In this document: positions 21,728-33,925 of the stretch, in pieces | Layout of the letters: every line of letters starts with the position of its first letter | Numbering within the stretch: position 1 is the stretch's first letter | Source of the DNA: Tachypleus tridentatus | Taxonomy: Eukaryota; Arthropoda; Merostomata; Xiphosura; Limulidae | Direction: 5' to 3' | Assembly (NCBI RefSeq): GCF_004210375.1 | Contig: NC_134825.1 | Coordinates: 42,030,348 to 42,094,347, forward strand | Length of the DNA: 64,000 nucleotides | Made by a program: the position numbers and the translations under genes | Notes under the pieces: generated by a model | The model's database searches: none | What the model saw: only the letters and a program-made list of their open reading frames with translations | What the model was told of the DNA's origin: nothing

Positions 21728-22914
21728 CGCTAAATGATTCTCAATTCGTACTGTACTAGACAGCTACTTAAAACTTTATCTAGTATTTACCATACAGCGA
21801 TTTTAATACTTATCTTAAATACATATATTTTATGTGTCTGAAAGGAAAATTGGTGTTTTTTATTTGGAATTTTATTGACGACCACAGTCGAATTTGTTAC
21901 AATGAAAGCAAAATGATGAATGGAAGCATTAAGTTCTTGTTTTGTATTAAAAGGATATGGAAGCAAACTAGCTTTATAATTATTGAGTAGAATATAACAG
22001 GTACAATAGTCAATTGTATCAACCTTCAATATGGCTCTCATGCATATGAAGTAAAATATCGATTCAAACAAAGTGACCACAGCGATAAGAGACTAGTCCC
22101 TGAACACTTGTGGATTCATCTTAATCACTTGTTACTTATAATATAAAATTAAAATCAAAATGTTGTGTTTTTCTCAGAATGTTTTTATTCACCTTTAGGT
22201 TTTAAATAATTACGCTGTTACTTCGGTAAGCATAGAATTAATGAGTGTCAGAAGAAATGTTTTTATACGTACAAAAACAGAGCATTAAAAGTGGACCTGT
22301 ATGTAAAACCAATTTTTCTGGTACAACATGATAAGTCAAGGATTTAACGTAAAGCATTTTACACACACGTACAGTAAAAGGGAAATGGATATGAAAATCA
22401 CAGAATAGTTGTTACAAAACTAGTACAAAAATAGTACAAAACTAGTTGTACCAAAATTTCAAAATTTTGTGTTACGACTCAAGCAGTAAATGAAAGTTTT
22501 AAAGATATATTTCAGTTGTTTTTTTTTTTTGTGAGGAACTGTCATTAGGTCGATTTATAGTATTGCATATCTTACCACTGGAATTCTCCAGTAAAAGAAA
22601 GTGTTCAACTTGACGCCATATTGCTTATAGCACTTACACGTTAATCACAAGACTGATGTATTCATGGGGCTTTAAAACTAACCACGAGGTTGCAGTATTA
22701 AGAACAGCTTCACACCTGACCATCAAACTGTTTAATTTGACAACCTGAATTTTATAAGCCTAAACAGTATGCTTCTTAAGGGACAAGACCTCAAAACCCA
22801 AGCATCTATTGACATCCCTAGTTTGGAACTGCTGCGAAAAAAGAAAGTAGTCATTATGTAGCAGCTGTTATCTACAATAATTATCTTAAATGAATAGCGA
22901 CATGGACTGTCATT

Positions 22915-22988
22915 GGAATATAGCAGGTTTAAACTTTGTACCTTTTGACCTGCAGTCCAGTACACTAACCACTACGCCATTACCTTCC
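22915..22988 (-). mobile_element. tRNA-like SINE head (family D type)
   Basis: On the minus strand ggtaatggcgtagtggttag followed by tgtactggactgcaggtc looks like an A box and anticodon arm. No clear body was traced to its left. Confidence 0.45.
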
Positions 22989-23135
22989 AGGATGATTAAT
23001 TGCAGCCCCTCTTTGATCGCTGGGATAATACATAAATGAGGTTATGTAACTCTTTTACTGACTTTTTGTGGGATGAGATAAACACAAAGTTCGCTGTTGG
23101 TTTGCAAACTGTATTGAAGAATATAACATACTTAC

Positions 23136-23523
23136 CAAAAAGTAGGTCCACAATACCAAAAGGCATTACTACGAGACATACTAGTAGGTCTGCTACAGCT
23201 AAGGACATCAAAAAATAATTGGTGACGTTCTGAAGCCGTCGATCTCGGCATATTGCGAGACATACTAATATATTTCCCAATGCTCCCGAAGTTACAAAAA
23301 ACAGAAGAAGTAGGCTTAATAAGTTATATCCGTTTAGTAAATTATTGGTCAATGACAGCTTCCGATCTAGTGTAGAAACATTATTAGTTAGAACACTTGA
23401 AAGATCCAGTATAAGTGTAGCAGTTTCGTTTAAATGAACTTCATTAGGCTTCACGTCGCTTGCCGTTGATATAATTCTAGAGTGATGTGAAAATAACAGT
23501 TCCATTGTAATACTCGAGTCCAT
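23136..23523 (-). CDS. 5-HT2: 5-HT2-type serotonin receptor, coding exon 1 (N-terminus, TM1-TM2)
   Basis: First coding exon of the receptor continued at 16701-17722. It starts at ATG 23523 ([10 protein letters not shown]) and ends at a strong donor, G|GTAAGTAT, at 23136. The 388 bases leave one nucleotide of a Gly codon, completed by exon 2 (DLLFG then YWPFGPST), which fits the receptor family exactly. It contains a roughly 65-residue extracellular tail with possible N-glycosylation sites N32 (NET) and N48 (NVS). TM1 (about 66-91) has GALGN, with the conserved Asn84. TM2 (about 103-127) has [15 protein letters not shown], with the conserved Asp112. Frame and splice phase were checked on both sides. 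This is the first Met in the open frame. A pyrimidine tract ending in ttttag at about 24130 may be the acceptor of a 5' UTR exon that includes this one. Confidence 0.92.
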
Positions 23524-24129
23524 TGACTTTTTTCTGGACTAATAGGAATTTTGTAAGGATACTGATTGGTTATATGACTAGGTCGTCTTGAAAAAACGTT
23601 TTATAAGCCTTTTGTTAGGTTATTCTTTGTAAATCAGTCATCTGAAAACATTCTAGATGGTATATTGATTGTAGAAAAACAGTATTTAGTTCTCCAATCA
23701 CTTGAGTAGCGAATAGAAATAACAAACTGGTCATCGCCTGTCAAAGGTTCTATGTACAGATTGCTATGTATTTCTCTATATTCCCTTTCCACATAAAGTA
23801 TTTCATTCTTCTTATTGTCTGCAACCTGATGACTTGTACAGCAACAAGTAAAATGTTTCCAAAAGCATTCTCACGATGAAAATGAAGCTAGAAGTAAACT
23901 TCCAACCGTAAGGTGTCTCTATCGTTTCAGTAATAATCCATAAGCTACTTCCTTCAGTCCATGAAAGAACTACTACCATATGTGAAATGTTTCATCTAAA
24001 ATCAGGTATCTCCTTAAAGCACTGTAAAATCGTCCAATAGAGTTTTCAGAGATGTCCACATTTTAAGTAGGTTTATCTCATTACTGCTATTTCTCAGACT
24101 TTCACCCTCAACGTTGAGTGTTTACGTAC
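23524..24129 (-). other. Possible 5' UTR of the receptor gene
   Basis: The sequence upstream of the receptor ATG has no coding potential. On the minus strand, a tract reading tatttctttttgttttag ends at 24130 and looks like a splice acceptor. If so, 23524-24129 is transcribed 5' UTR contiguous with coding exon 1. No promoter is identified. Confidence 0.25.
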
Positions 24130-24467
24130 CTAAAACAAAAAGAAATAATATGACAACATGTGAGATTTGATCTCTTATCGATGTTCAGGATAATCTTAAA
24201 ATGAAGTAAAATACTGATCATTCGCATACTTTTCATTTAAATAAAACTTTTTTTTGTGTTTCATCCAGTTATTCCTTTGGAAGTTTGTTAGAGCTAGTTG
24301 TTCATATTACTGTCGTTTTAAAGAGTAAATTCAGTTTTCCGTAAATAAAACCTTAATTCGTAAGACGTTACTTTCAAGTATAACTCTTAATTAAGGATAA
24401 TTATCGTTTATTTAGCACATTTTCGCAAATTACCTAAGGTCCGTAATAGTTAGATAATAAAGTAAAA
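24130..24467. other. No gene recognised
   Basis: AT-rich sequence upstream of the receptor. No promoter motif stands out. Confidence 0.5.
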
Positions 24468-24665
24468 AGAAGGCAGCTGGTCAACAGCCTTTACCACCAA
24501 CTTTTGTGCTACTCTAATAAAACAGAAGGATTGGACAATCACTCTTGTGATGTACTCATAGTTCTAAAGTGCGGAAAATACTATTGCGACAAAAGAATGC
24601 GAATCATGAACCTTGGATCCACAGTCTGACAAGCTAACCAATATGCCACTATTAGGACCTGAATC
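24468..24665 (-). mobile_element. SINE family D
   Basis: aggcagctggtcaacagcct and gacaatcactcttgtgatgt in the body, with the head at the right (acaagctaaccaatatgcca). Confidence 0.75.
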
Positions 24666-24785
24666 TTTCTTCTTCCTTGTACTGGTCACCGTAATTTTGT
24701 GTCATGTTTGGATTAATCTACCAAGTTAGAGACTATTAATATCAGACTTAATCATTCCTGATTTAAAACTATATATCAAAGAGTT

Positions 24786-24908
24786 GCCCAACAGTGGCAT
24801 AGCGGTATGTTTGCAGACTTATAACGCTGGAAACCGAGTTTCGATATACGAGGTAGGCAGAGTACAGATGGCGCGTTGTGTATCTTGCGCTTAACTACAA
24901 CCAAACCA
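24786..24908 (+). mobile_element. SINE family C
   Basis: agtggcatagcggtatgttt, then gacttataacgctggaaacc, tail side gcgcttaactacaaccaaac. Confidence 0.85.
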
Positions 24909-27003
24909 AAGACTAATCAATAGACATCACCCGCAACCCATTTAACTTCTTTTGAATAGCGTTTGACACTACAGTTTATTTCCTGTTAAAATCCTAATAC
25001 ACGTGACACTTTTATTGGCCAATTTTTAGCGTGCCAGAATACATATTGGAAGTCTGAGGTTCGAGGTGTGAAACTACTGAATTGCTGTATATTTTCAGAT
25101 GGAACGTATTATAAAAGCAACATTCAATCCTGTAATTCCGTTCAAAGAAGTGTATGAATTTCTTGTAACTCTCAGTGCAACTATCCGACTGATATAGTCC
25201 ATCTGATAGCAGTTCCGTTTTATGTAAAACTATACCTGCATGCTAGTCTCACCTTCCTGACTAATTAAGTGCCACTCTGGTTTAAAATTCCAGTCTCTAA
25301 TTTTGGATACAACAAAACGAAATTAAACTCATACATTGACTTGAAAAATATATCCAAACACAGTAAAGAAATGGCTATACCCTTCATTAGATTCGCTGTA
25401 GCTCTTTACAGGATTGTTATTTTAGGACACTAAAGTTTTAAGTCTCAATTATACCACATGCACAGATGAACATTGAGGTTCAGGGGTAAAATTTGGACGT
25501 GACAGGTTTAAACAATACAGAAAAAATAACAGTCACACTTACAACACCCCCTAAATCTGAAACTGTAAAGCAGTTTCAACAACATGTTGAGAACCTTAAC
25601 TCGGATCTTCTGATAGGTAATCTGGCCAGCTAACCATAACCACGATCAGCCAATAAATGTCAATCTAGCCAAGCTAATTAATAACAAGTAATCTAAAGGA
25701 ATACAACGGCTTTTAACCAAATAACGAGATTGACTCTGTAAATGAGAAAAGTATTCAGCGTCATGCCTCGGCTCTAGCTTTTGATCTCACTAATCTTAGC
25801 CCTGTACGTTAAACGCCAAGCGAGTAAAATTTGACACAACTAAAATGCTCACAATTGCTCAATACGTTTTGATATTGTTTGAAAATTATATTAAGCTGTC
25901 TTAAAAATCTACATACAAATGTTCAATAAGTTTCATTAGTGAACATAAAGAGTTTTGGGATAGTATTCATTCCCTTGTGTGAAGTTACACATTCTGTTGC
26001 GTGTGATCTTGCACTTATGGAATTTTCACATGATATTTTATAATTTATACAATCTACTCCAAACTATGAAAGCTAAAAACTGTGATATTATGTAAGTAAG
26101 TTTAATTTTCAAAGAACATTAAAATATGCTCGGTATTTAGTACGTTTTATACAGCAACCTTAAACCAGTTCAAGTGCAAAAGACTAGTTTCAAAGGCCAA
26201 AACCTTAATGTAATGGTCTCTGTTTGCATGTAATCAAAGTGATTTAGCTTGACTTCAGAGAAAATGAACCTGTTAAAATTACTACTCACATGTGACAAAC
26301 CAACCGTGAAGACCAAGGTAATTTCATAATAAGTCAAGATTAAAGTAGTAGAGAAGCACAGATCAGAAAAAGGTTAGAATAGAATTTCAAAGTCGCTTAT
26401 TATTCCTTGAGTGGAATTAAGAAGAAGAATGTGCTTCATGCCACCAAGTGTCTACCCAGATCAGGTTTCCAAACTAAGCAGAAAACTGGTTAGGAATGTC
26501 ACGGTGAAGCCAACAATGACTTAGAATTTTGGAAATATTTCAATGTCAAAAAGGTCTGAAACTATAGGCACTTCAACTAATTTTATAGTTCGTTTTACAT
26601 GTTATTTGAAACAAGTTTGCATTAACAACCGAGTTAATTCGTTTTTCTCATGCTTTTACAGCGCCATAATTAGTTACACATCTGTAAACCTATAAATCAC
26701 TTATGGTTTTAGGCTGTTGAATTTCCTGTATATATACAAAAATGTAGTAAATAAATACAGAGAAAGTAAAATCAGAGAAATTCTACTAAAAATTATTTTT
26801 AGTTAAAAATAAGCTCATCTAAGAACATGACACTACTTTATGCGGATGTACACCTTAAGCCACATATAAAAGCACGACAGTCACAGTAAACTATCACTTT
26901 GCTGATGTTGTGCTAATTAGTGCCTCTACCACATTGAGGACACGAATGCTAACTTCAAGAGGAAAGTTTTATCTTAGTTACTCCCAAATGATAGTACCTT
27001 ATT
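24909..27003. other. AT-rich stretch, nothing firmly recognised
   Basis: Around 25440-25700 a few tRNA-like strings (gtgacaggttt, ggccagctaaccataacc) hint at very old SINE remains. No gene. Confidence 0.4.
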
Positions 27004-27035
27004 TTCATTATTTATTTATTTATTTATTTATTATT
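27004..27035. repeat. (ATTT)n microsatellite
   Basis: Five or six tttatt-type units. Confidence 0.9.
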
Positions 27036-27063
27036 TTCATCGTTTTCTTATTCTTATTTTAAC

Positions 27064-27270
27064 TTGAGAAAGCAGCCACCTTCCCACGACTGTCTGCAGG
27101 CAGTGAATAGTAACATATATGTGGGGCGTTGTGGGCTTAAGCACCCACATCTCGTTCTCTTATGTCAGACTAGCGATTGGAGGTTAAGAGTGATAGACGG
27201 TGTATCCCCACCGCAATGCGGGTCCTACTACCATACAGTCACCTCCAAACTCTAGGCTACATTTTATAAT
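27064..27270. other. GC-richer island, unassigned
   Basis: The block is visibly richer in G+C than its flanks (cagccaccttcccacgactg, gtgtatccccaccgcaatgc). A 63-codon plus frame is open but matches nothing I know. It may be an old repeat or an exon. Confidence 0.3.
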
Positions 27271-27370
27271 CCCACGTTGTAACTCGTACCATAGAATTCA
27301 TTTAAAAAAATGCATCGTATTTTATTTCATGTTAATGTGTTTTGGTTTATGGCTTGAAAAGTTTATGGTT

Positions 27371-27400
27371 ATAATATATATATATATGTATATGTATACC
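27371..27400. repeat. (TA)n microsatellite
   Basis: atatatatatatatgtatat. Confidence 0.9.
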
Positions 27401-27814
27401 AAAAATTCATTTCTGTCATCCGATGATACCTACATTTCTTCCTATACAGTTCTGGGCTGGTAAATTCATTCAACACAAGAAATCCAAAGCACAGGAAGTA
27501 AACATTAAGTTTATAACTCATCGGTGATGATAACTTCTCAGCTCCAGCCCCTGTTTCCCATGTATTATTCACCACAACTAGTTTGAGGTGAAACGAGCAA
27601 ATTGGTGTTTTTTCCGTTTCTCTTCAACATTCAAAACTGTCATTAACCTCACTAATAACACCGGTTTCTTATGTGTACAATATGTTCAGATATCTTTTTT
27701 TACGTTGATGTGACATGGATGAGTATTTTTCCATACGTGACACTTTTATCAAATTTTATTTTGGAGTTGCATGTGTCATTTTTCTTTTAACTTACGAGGA
27801 AACACTTAGAACAC

Positions 27815-27900
27815 TTATCAGTGATGACGAGAAACCCACTTGTTGAGAAATTTATATGCAAAAACGGCTCGTTTGGGCTGAGAAAACACTTGTTCTTGGT
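27815..27900. repeat. Single copy of the palindrome-arm repeat
   Basis: Contains gaaacccacttgttgagaaa followed by ttatatgcaaaaacggctcg, the same order as at 47221-47365 on the other strand. Probably a Penelope-like terminal fragment. Confidence 0.75.
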
Positions 27901-28788
27901 ACAATTTACAATTTGTCACGCAATTAAATTTTCCTGAGTAGATTTTATCTTTAAGTTGATGTTTGGCACAAAAATTTTATTATGTTTGAAAAATAACAAA
28001 TGAGGAAATAGAATGAACGTATAAACTATTAAATCTATGTATGGAAAGTACTAAATTATTCTAATGACTAGAACGTGACTGTTGCTTCTAATCATAAGAT
28101 ATGGTTAAATTCACAGGCCTAGGATACATATACACGTCAAGTGAACCAAATTTTAAAATTTGTATCGCTAATTTATCAAAATAATGTTAGTCAAAGTATT
28201 ACAGCATTCCGAGTTACATTTTTAATTAACCACTAGATACAAAAAATATTTATAAGGATACATACTTTATCCGTACGGAAAAACGTCAAACAAAAAGAAA
28301 ATTTGGTTAATTTAGGTATGTTTATATTGTTGAGTTTGTATTAATATACATATAGTTTTTGTCATTATTTACTAGCTTAATATTTTCTGAAAGTGAACTG
28401 TTTACTTATTTATTTTTTATCAGAAAACTAACAATACTTATAATGACATTAGTATTGCATCGGTACTGACTTATGTGATTACAAGACTATTAAAGTCACG
28501 AAAGAAAACATGAAAATGTTTTTTTCTGACCACAGTGGTTCAACAAAGCTGAAGAAGTAAGAAGTCACGTGATTCACATCCCCAATAACCTCCATCAGGC
28601 TTATCTTCCTGGTTCCAGTTGTGGTTAATTCCCAACAGTGTTTCAATAGCTATAAACCAACAGGACAGCTGCACTAGGTATAATGGGATTATGGGACTGT
28701 CAGTCGGCAGCTTATAACATTGAAAGTTTTCGAGAATAAAACAACTACACGTATTTAAAACTACAACTGATTTAATTCAGAAATAAGT
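27901..28788. other. AT-rich stretch, nothing recognised
   Basis: No coding frame above 60 codons. Confidence 0.55.
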
Positions 28789-28790
28789 AC

Positions 28791-28943
28791 TTACAAACAT
28801 TTACTGATAATAACGCTTTGTTTTATCACAGAAGGTAACCCTTGCAAACATTTACTGATAATAACGCTCTGTTTTATCAGAGAAGGTAACTCTTACAAAC
28901 ATTTACTGATAATAACGCTCTGTTTTATCAGAGAAGGTAACGA
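28791..28943. repeat. 51-bp tandem repeat, three copies
   Basis: Units start ttacaaacat at 28791, 28842 (ttgcaaacat) and 28893. Each contains a potential stem, tctgttttatcagaga. Confidence 0.95.
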
Positions 28944-29288
28944 TGAAGAATAAAATTATAAGCTACCAAAAACATTATGTTTGAATAGTTATCGATTCTG
29001 TTGAGAGAAATTAAGAATTAAGTCCCGTTCAGTGTTAAGTTACAAACTTAATGTTCGAGTTAATTAACTAGTAGCCTACATAATACAGATGTAATAACAG
29101 TTTGACGACTGGTATTACTCGATTTTTCCTTTCTCTCGGAAAGTATTTTGTTTTAAGGCTTCTTGACATGTTGTGTCTGGAAAAAAACACACCAAGGGAG
29201 GTCAGAAATTTTGTTCATCTCAAAATGAGTTTGAAAACACGTGGATAGAAAAACAAAAATGAGAATAATATAGGTATATAGACATATA

Positions 29289-30448
29289 TACTCTTCAAAA
29301 CAAGAAACGCAAAAGGGATATTTTTTTTACTTTAAAAAGAAATATTTGTAATAACGTTACAAGCTCAGAGTATGTGATGTTACACGTGTTAAGGCACTGA
29401 TTGTCAGACCAAAATGACTATAAAAGTTGTGCACTTTGAAAACGGAGGAAAACATCGGATTTTTCGCCAAAACGCATGCGTGTCCAATAAATTTGTTTGA
29501 GAGATCTGCATGTTCTGCAAGTGCAACATGTGCAAAATCCCTATAAAAGTGACGGGTTCTCGGTTTCCATAGTTCAGTATTAAGCCACTAACACGCAATA
29601 CAGTTACGCCAAGACTGACTGAAGCACAACGCAACAACGCCTTTGGTCGCTTGGAAGCAGGCGAATTTCGATCAGATATTGCCAGAGCTGTGAATGTCCA
29701 CCCAAGCACCATCACAAGGCTATGGAATCGTCACCAACAACAGGGATCAACTCGTGACCGTCTACGATCTGGCAGACCTCGTGTGACCACGCCCGCACAA
29801 GATCGCTATATCCGGTTACGTCACCTTCGGGATAGGACCACCACTGCGACGTCTATTGCCTCAACCATACCAGGGCTGCGTAGGATTTCCGATCAGACCG
29901 TACGCAATCGTCGACGAGATTCTTAGGCCCCATGTGCAACCCATCATGGTTAACGTCAACGACGTTTTTCAACATGACAACGCCCGTCCTCACACAGCCC
30001 GACTCACCACTGTATTCTTGAGACACAACAACATCAATGTTCTTCCCTGGCCCTCCAGATCACCAGATTTAAACCCCATCGAACATTTTTGGGACGAGTT
30101 AGACCGACGTCTGCGACGGCGACAACCTCAACCGCAGACTCTACCTCAGCTTGCAGCAGCTTTGCAGGCTGAGTGGACAGCCATTCCACAGGATGTGATT
30201 CGTCATCTCATCGCTTCCATGGGCAGGAGATGCCAAGCAGCTATTGATGCTCACGGGGGGGCATACTTGTTATTGGTGTTGAGTGACGTTAAACTTCACC
30301 TAGTGAGCGTGGACTTCGCTTTTGCAGACTTTGGATGTTCAGAAGTGAATGTGCAAAGTTTCATACATGTCATACAGAACTACCCGGAATAAACTTGTTA
30401 ACAATTTGTCTCATATTTTGCCTTTTGCGTTTCTTTTTTTGAAGAGTA
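29289..30448 (+). mobile_element. Tc1/mariner element, internally deleted, with terminal inverted repeats
   Basis: Ends match as inverted repeats of about 30 bases: tatactcttcaaaacaagaa followed by acgcaaaagg at 29287, and its reverse complement ending at 30450 with one mismatch. Flanking TA fits the Tc1/mariner target. At about 1.16 kb it is shorter than the usual 1.3-1.6 kb because the transposase centre is missing. Intact ends mean it could be mobilised in trans by a related full-length element. That is inference. Confidence 0.92.
29606..30392 (+). pseudogene. Tc1-like transposase, deleted and frameshifted
   Basis: The N-terminal part (29606-29926) reads PRLTEAQRNNAFGRLEAGEF, then a helix-turn-helix (IARAVNVHPSTITRLWNRH) and the GRPR linker. 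The usual initiator ATG is ACG at 29606. After VRNR (about 29907) the sequence jumps to a later, out-of-frame part of the protein (VDEILRPHVQP). The segment with the first catalytic Asp is therefore absent. The C-terminal part keeps FQHDNARPHTA (second Asp) and LPWPSRSPDLNPIEHFWDEL (final Glu). A seven-G run at about 30255 adds a base and replaces the normal HGGHT ending, so the listed stop at 30392 is not the original one. Non-functional as a transposase. Confidence 0.92.
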
Positions 30449-30567
30449 TATATATATATGTACCTGTTTGGGAGATTTGTAAGCATGGGGGAATGGAAGA
30501 AGAGACAAAGACCAGGTGGGGTTGAAAGTCATCTTTGTTTTGAAGGAGGCTGAGTGCTGTCTTTAGG

Positions 30568-30675
30568 TTCTGTGTTTTCTTATAGCAAAGCCACATCAAG
30601 CTATCTGCTGAGTTCACCGAGGGGAATCGAAACCCTGATTTTAGCTTGTAAATCCGTAGACTTACCGCTGTATCT
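30568..30675 (-). mobile_element. SINE family B
   Basis: Left end gtgttttcttatagcaaagc, B box ggggaatcgaaaccctgatt, A box at the right. Confidence 0.88.
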
Positions 30676-31282
30676 TATGGATGAAGGAAGAAAGTAAGAG
30701 GGATATATTAAAGTTAAGAGGGATATGTTAAAGTTAAATGATTAACTAATAAATGGCACCTTTTTAAGGTAGCAAGAATCAGAAGACTTTAAGCCAAGTT
30801 TTGAATATGGAGACGAGATTGCTTCAAAAAAACAAAACACTTTCACCGCCTGGTCCCATATTAATCTATTTCTTTCAGTACATATAATGTAAGTTTTTGA
30901 GGAAAATTCAAATACCGTACACATTATGTTACTTGCTATCACTATTATGAAATCCCAGTTCCCGTTTAGTGCCCACATAAATATGGATTATTTGCACATT
31001 TTAGGAACAATAAACAATTTAAATAATGGTAGGTATAGTGTTATTACTCAGTACACTCACAATTTTAACAGTAGTATTTAAGTCTGAGTATATTTATTGT
31101 TAAATTTGTAGAATAGTCAGACGTTTTATTGCTTTAATATTTCTTTTGCATAAATTGATCTAAATATGAAACATAAGTTATAAAAAAATCTTATATCTTT
31201 TATTATTTATGGCACAAAGTTAAACTAACGAGGTAAAAACATATTGCATAACTATTAACACAATCGCATTAATTAATAAACA

Positions 31283-31572
31283 GAATATTATGGTTTAAAT
31301 ACGGAGAACAAGAGATTGAGGCTCTTGATCTTGTCCCAAAATACAGAAAATATTTTAAGCCATCAGCTGGAAAACATTTCTTAAGAGTGAAGAATGCTAT
31401 TCTAGCCATGAAATATTCTACAATGACATACAAGTATAAGCACTTACCGTATTTACCAGTGGAGAATGATTATATAAAACTAACTACTAGATGCCACTCT
31501 AGAACATCTCAAAAAGCTTTCTTGAATAAATTAAAAACATATCTGATAAACCTTTGCACGGATATTTCTTAA
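31283..31572 (+). CDS. Unrecognised open frame, about 96 codons
   Basis: The frame is open from about 31283 to TAA at 31570-31572 and reads LVPKYRKYFKPSAGKHFLRV, later KHLPYLPVENDYIKL. It is Lys/Tyr-rich with no signal peptide or domain I recognise, and has no in-frame ATG near its 5' end (the first is internal, MKYSTMTYKY). It could be an exon or chance. Confidence 0.2.
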
Positions 31573-31837
31573 AGTCAGGTTTCTGATAAACAAAAGCATT
31601 ATTTTAATCACTGGATCTAAACTAGCACTACCTTAACAAACTTATGCAATAATGGAGATTTTTCAATGTTATGACTATTTTGTGCAATGCAAGACGGTTT
31701 TAATAATTGACAACTGAAGTGTAATAATAAACAATTTTTGTTAATTGGTATTTTGAATTAGGCCTAATCTAAACTTTCTAAAATAACTATAATTTATATT
31801 AGCATTATTTATTTGATTAGTTTCAAGTGGTAGTCAT

Positions 31838-32100
31838 GTATGTTTGTTTGTTGAATTTTGTGTAAAGCTATATATAGCTATGTGTACTTGATCCTAATTT
31901 GTAACTGAAAAACTAGAGGAGAAACAGCTATATTTCAACAGCATTCTGAGCTTGTGTTATTTGACCAAATGGTGGGATTAGACTAACTATCGCCTTTATA
32001 CCTCACCTAAAGCCCCAAAGAGCGGTGCATGATTTTGCTGAAACGGGACGCATACTATATTTTCAGTTTGGGCACATAAATTATTAGACTACCAATGGTG
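31838..32100 (-). mobile_element. SINE family D, diverged, with A-like tail
   Basis: Left end gtttgtttgttgaattttgt / gtaaagctat as in family A, but the central part (aacagctatatttcaacagc) and head are D-like. It links the two families. Confidence 0.65.
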
Positions 32101-32284
32101 GTAGGTATACACAACAAGGGTGCCTAATGCTTAGTTTTGAATGACAAACTCAAATACGCACAATTAGATATTTAAAAAGAATGTATTTTTTAAAACAAAA
32201 TACTCCATTATAATATGCTGAGTTAACAAAATGTTTTTATGTATATTGTGAATTAAAGTGAAATTGAATCAGACTTAACCAAAT

Positions 32285-32480
32285 TAATTATTTTATGGAA
32301 TATGTTGTTAATTGTACGCAAATTACTACTTCTTCGAAGTGTTCTGGCTTTGTTGCTGAATAAGATACAAAACTAATATTTGTAATTATTTTATGGAATA
32401 TGTTGTTAATTGTACGCAAATTACTACTTCTTCGAAGTGTCCTGGCTTTGTTGCTGAATAAGATACAAAACTAATATTTG
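32285..32480. repeat. 98-bp direct duplication
   Basis: 32285-32382 and 32383-32480 differ at one base that I can see (gtgttctgg versus gtgtcctgg). Confidence 0.96.
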
Positions 32481-32729
32481 TACGCTATTATTAAAGTAGC
32501 ATTGACCCTTAAATATTTCAATATTTCAAAAATGACATTTTTCCAATTTGCTCTAAATCGATAATTTAACCTATATTCTACATACATAACTCATTTTTGT
32601 CTTAAATATGTATAACTAACTTGTACTAAAGGATTAAAAGTAAAAGTCTTGTTTGCTTTAATTCTGTTTCCATTTCATCATTAAAAGTAATATAATCACG
32701 AAATTTATTACACTTGTCGATATTACACT
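32481..32729. other. AT-rich spacer
   Basis: Nothing recognised. Confidence 0.5.
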
Positions 32730-33013
32730 TTTCTCTGACCCAGTATGGCCAGACGGGTTAAAGCGTTCCACTGGTAATCTGAGGATTGCGAGTTAGAATC
32801 CCTGTTCCATCAGACATGCTCGCCCTTTCAGCCATGGGGGCGCAATAATGTGACGGTCAATCCCACTATTCGTTGGTAAAAAGTAGCGCAAGAGTTGGCG
32901 GTGGGTGGTGATGACTAGCTGTCTTCCCTCTATTCTTACACTGCAAAATTAGGGACGGCTAGCACAGATAGCCCTGGAGTAGCTTTGCACGAAATTCAAA
33001 ACGAACAAACAAG
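32730..33013 (+). mobile_element. SINE family A, full length
   Basis: A box cagtatggccagacgggtta, anticodon loop changed to ctggtaa. Tail gaaattcaaaacgaacaaac. Confidence 0.93.
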
Positions 33014-33309
33014 GTTGTAAGATGTATTAACAAGATTTCCTTACACTATAAACTTATCCAATGTTACCTTAAGACTGATTCTGATATGTTTGAATTATGA
33101 GATTGAGAGGTATAGTTAACCAGTTTTTAAGTACAGAACATGTAAAACAATATCAGCTATTTTCAAACTGGTCCTGCGATTCAGTTCTGTGGTATAAGAA
33201 CGTGTATAATGAAGTACCTTTAATTCTGGGTATCTACTACCTCGAAAGTGATATAATAAAGATTTTGTATTATCACAATATACATTCTATTAAAAATGGT
33301 GTACTGAGG

Positions 33310-33530
33310 TAAGTATCAAAGGATTAACTGTGTTAAAAATAGTTTAATGATGTATCGTTAGGTATGATAGTACTAACTGTGTTAAAAGTTAAACAAGTAA
33401 TGTAATCTAGCGCTGCAGTACCAATGTGTTAAAAAGTATAATGACGTATCGTGTGGTACAGGAGTTCTAACTTTGTTAGAATTAGTTTAGTGAAGTAATT
33501 TGTAGTATCGCAGTGCCAACTGTGTTAATG
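33310..33530. repeat. Degenerate tandem repeat of about 65 bp, 3-4 copies
   Basis: aactgtgttaaaa, taatga-gta-cgt and gta-cagtac recur in order. Confidence 0.65.
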
Positions 33531-33701
33531 TGTGATGTGTCAATGTGTCTCTTGATAGCAATCCAAAGGTATTGAGGGATTTAAGTAAAATATTATGATT
33601 TTTGTGTGCCAGCAAGGGGCACACACATACACACACACCCGAGTTGATAATGTTACTCATCACGATTTCTATACCAGCATACCCTGAAGTCTAATCATAG
33701 G

Positions 33702-33925
33702 CTTGTTTGTTTGTTTGTTTTTTAAATTTTGCACAAAGCTACTCGAGGGCTGTCTGTGCTAGCCGTCCCTAATTTAGCAGTGTAAGACTAGAGGGAAGGC
33801 AGCTAGTCATCACCATCCACCGCCAACTCTTGGGCTACTCTTTTACCAACGAATAGTGGAATTGACCGTCACACTATAACGCCCCCAAGGCTGAAAGGGC
33901 GAGCATGTTTGGCGCGACGGGGACT
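33702..33925 (-). mobile_element. SINE family A, head-truncated
   Basis: The body is nearly consensus and stops at tggcgcgacggggac, just before the B box. Confidence 0.93.

Larger units (their letters stand above)
17723..23135 (-). other. Intron of the 5-HT2-type receptor gene, about 5.4 kb
   Basis: GT-AG intron, phase 1. It is AT-rich and contains one family-B SINE (19807-19935), two family-A SINEs side by side (21040-21558), a decayed family-B relic (21640-21727) and a family-D-like head (22915-22988). I see no further coding exon in it. Short open frames at 17945-18241 and 21787-22080 have no recognisable domain. Confidence 0.88.
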
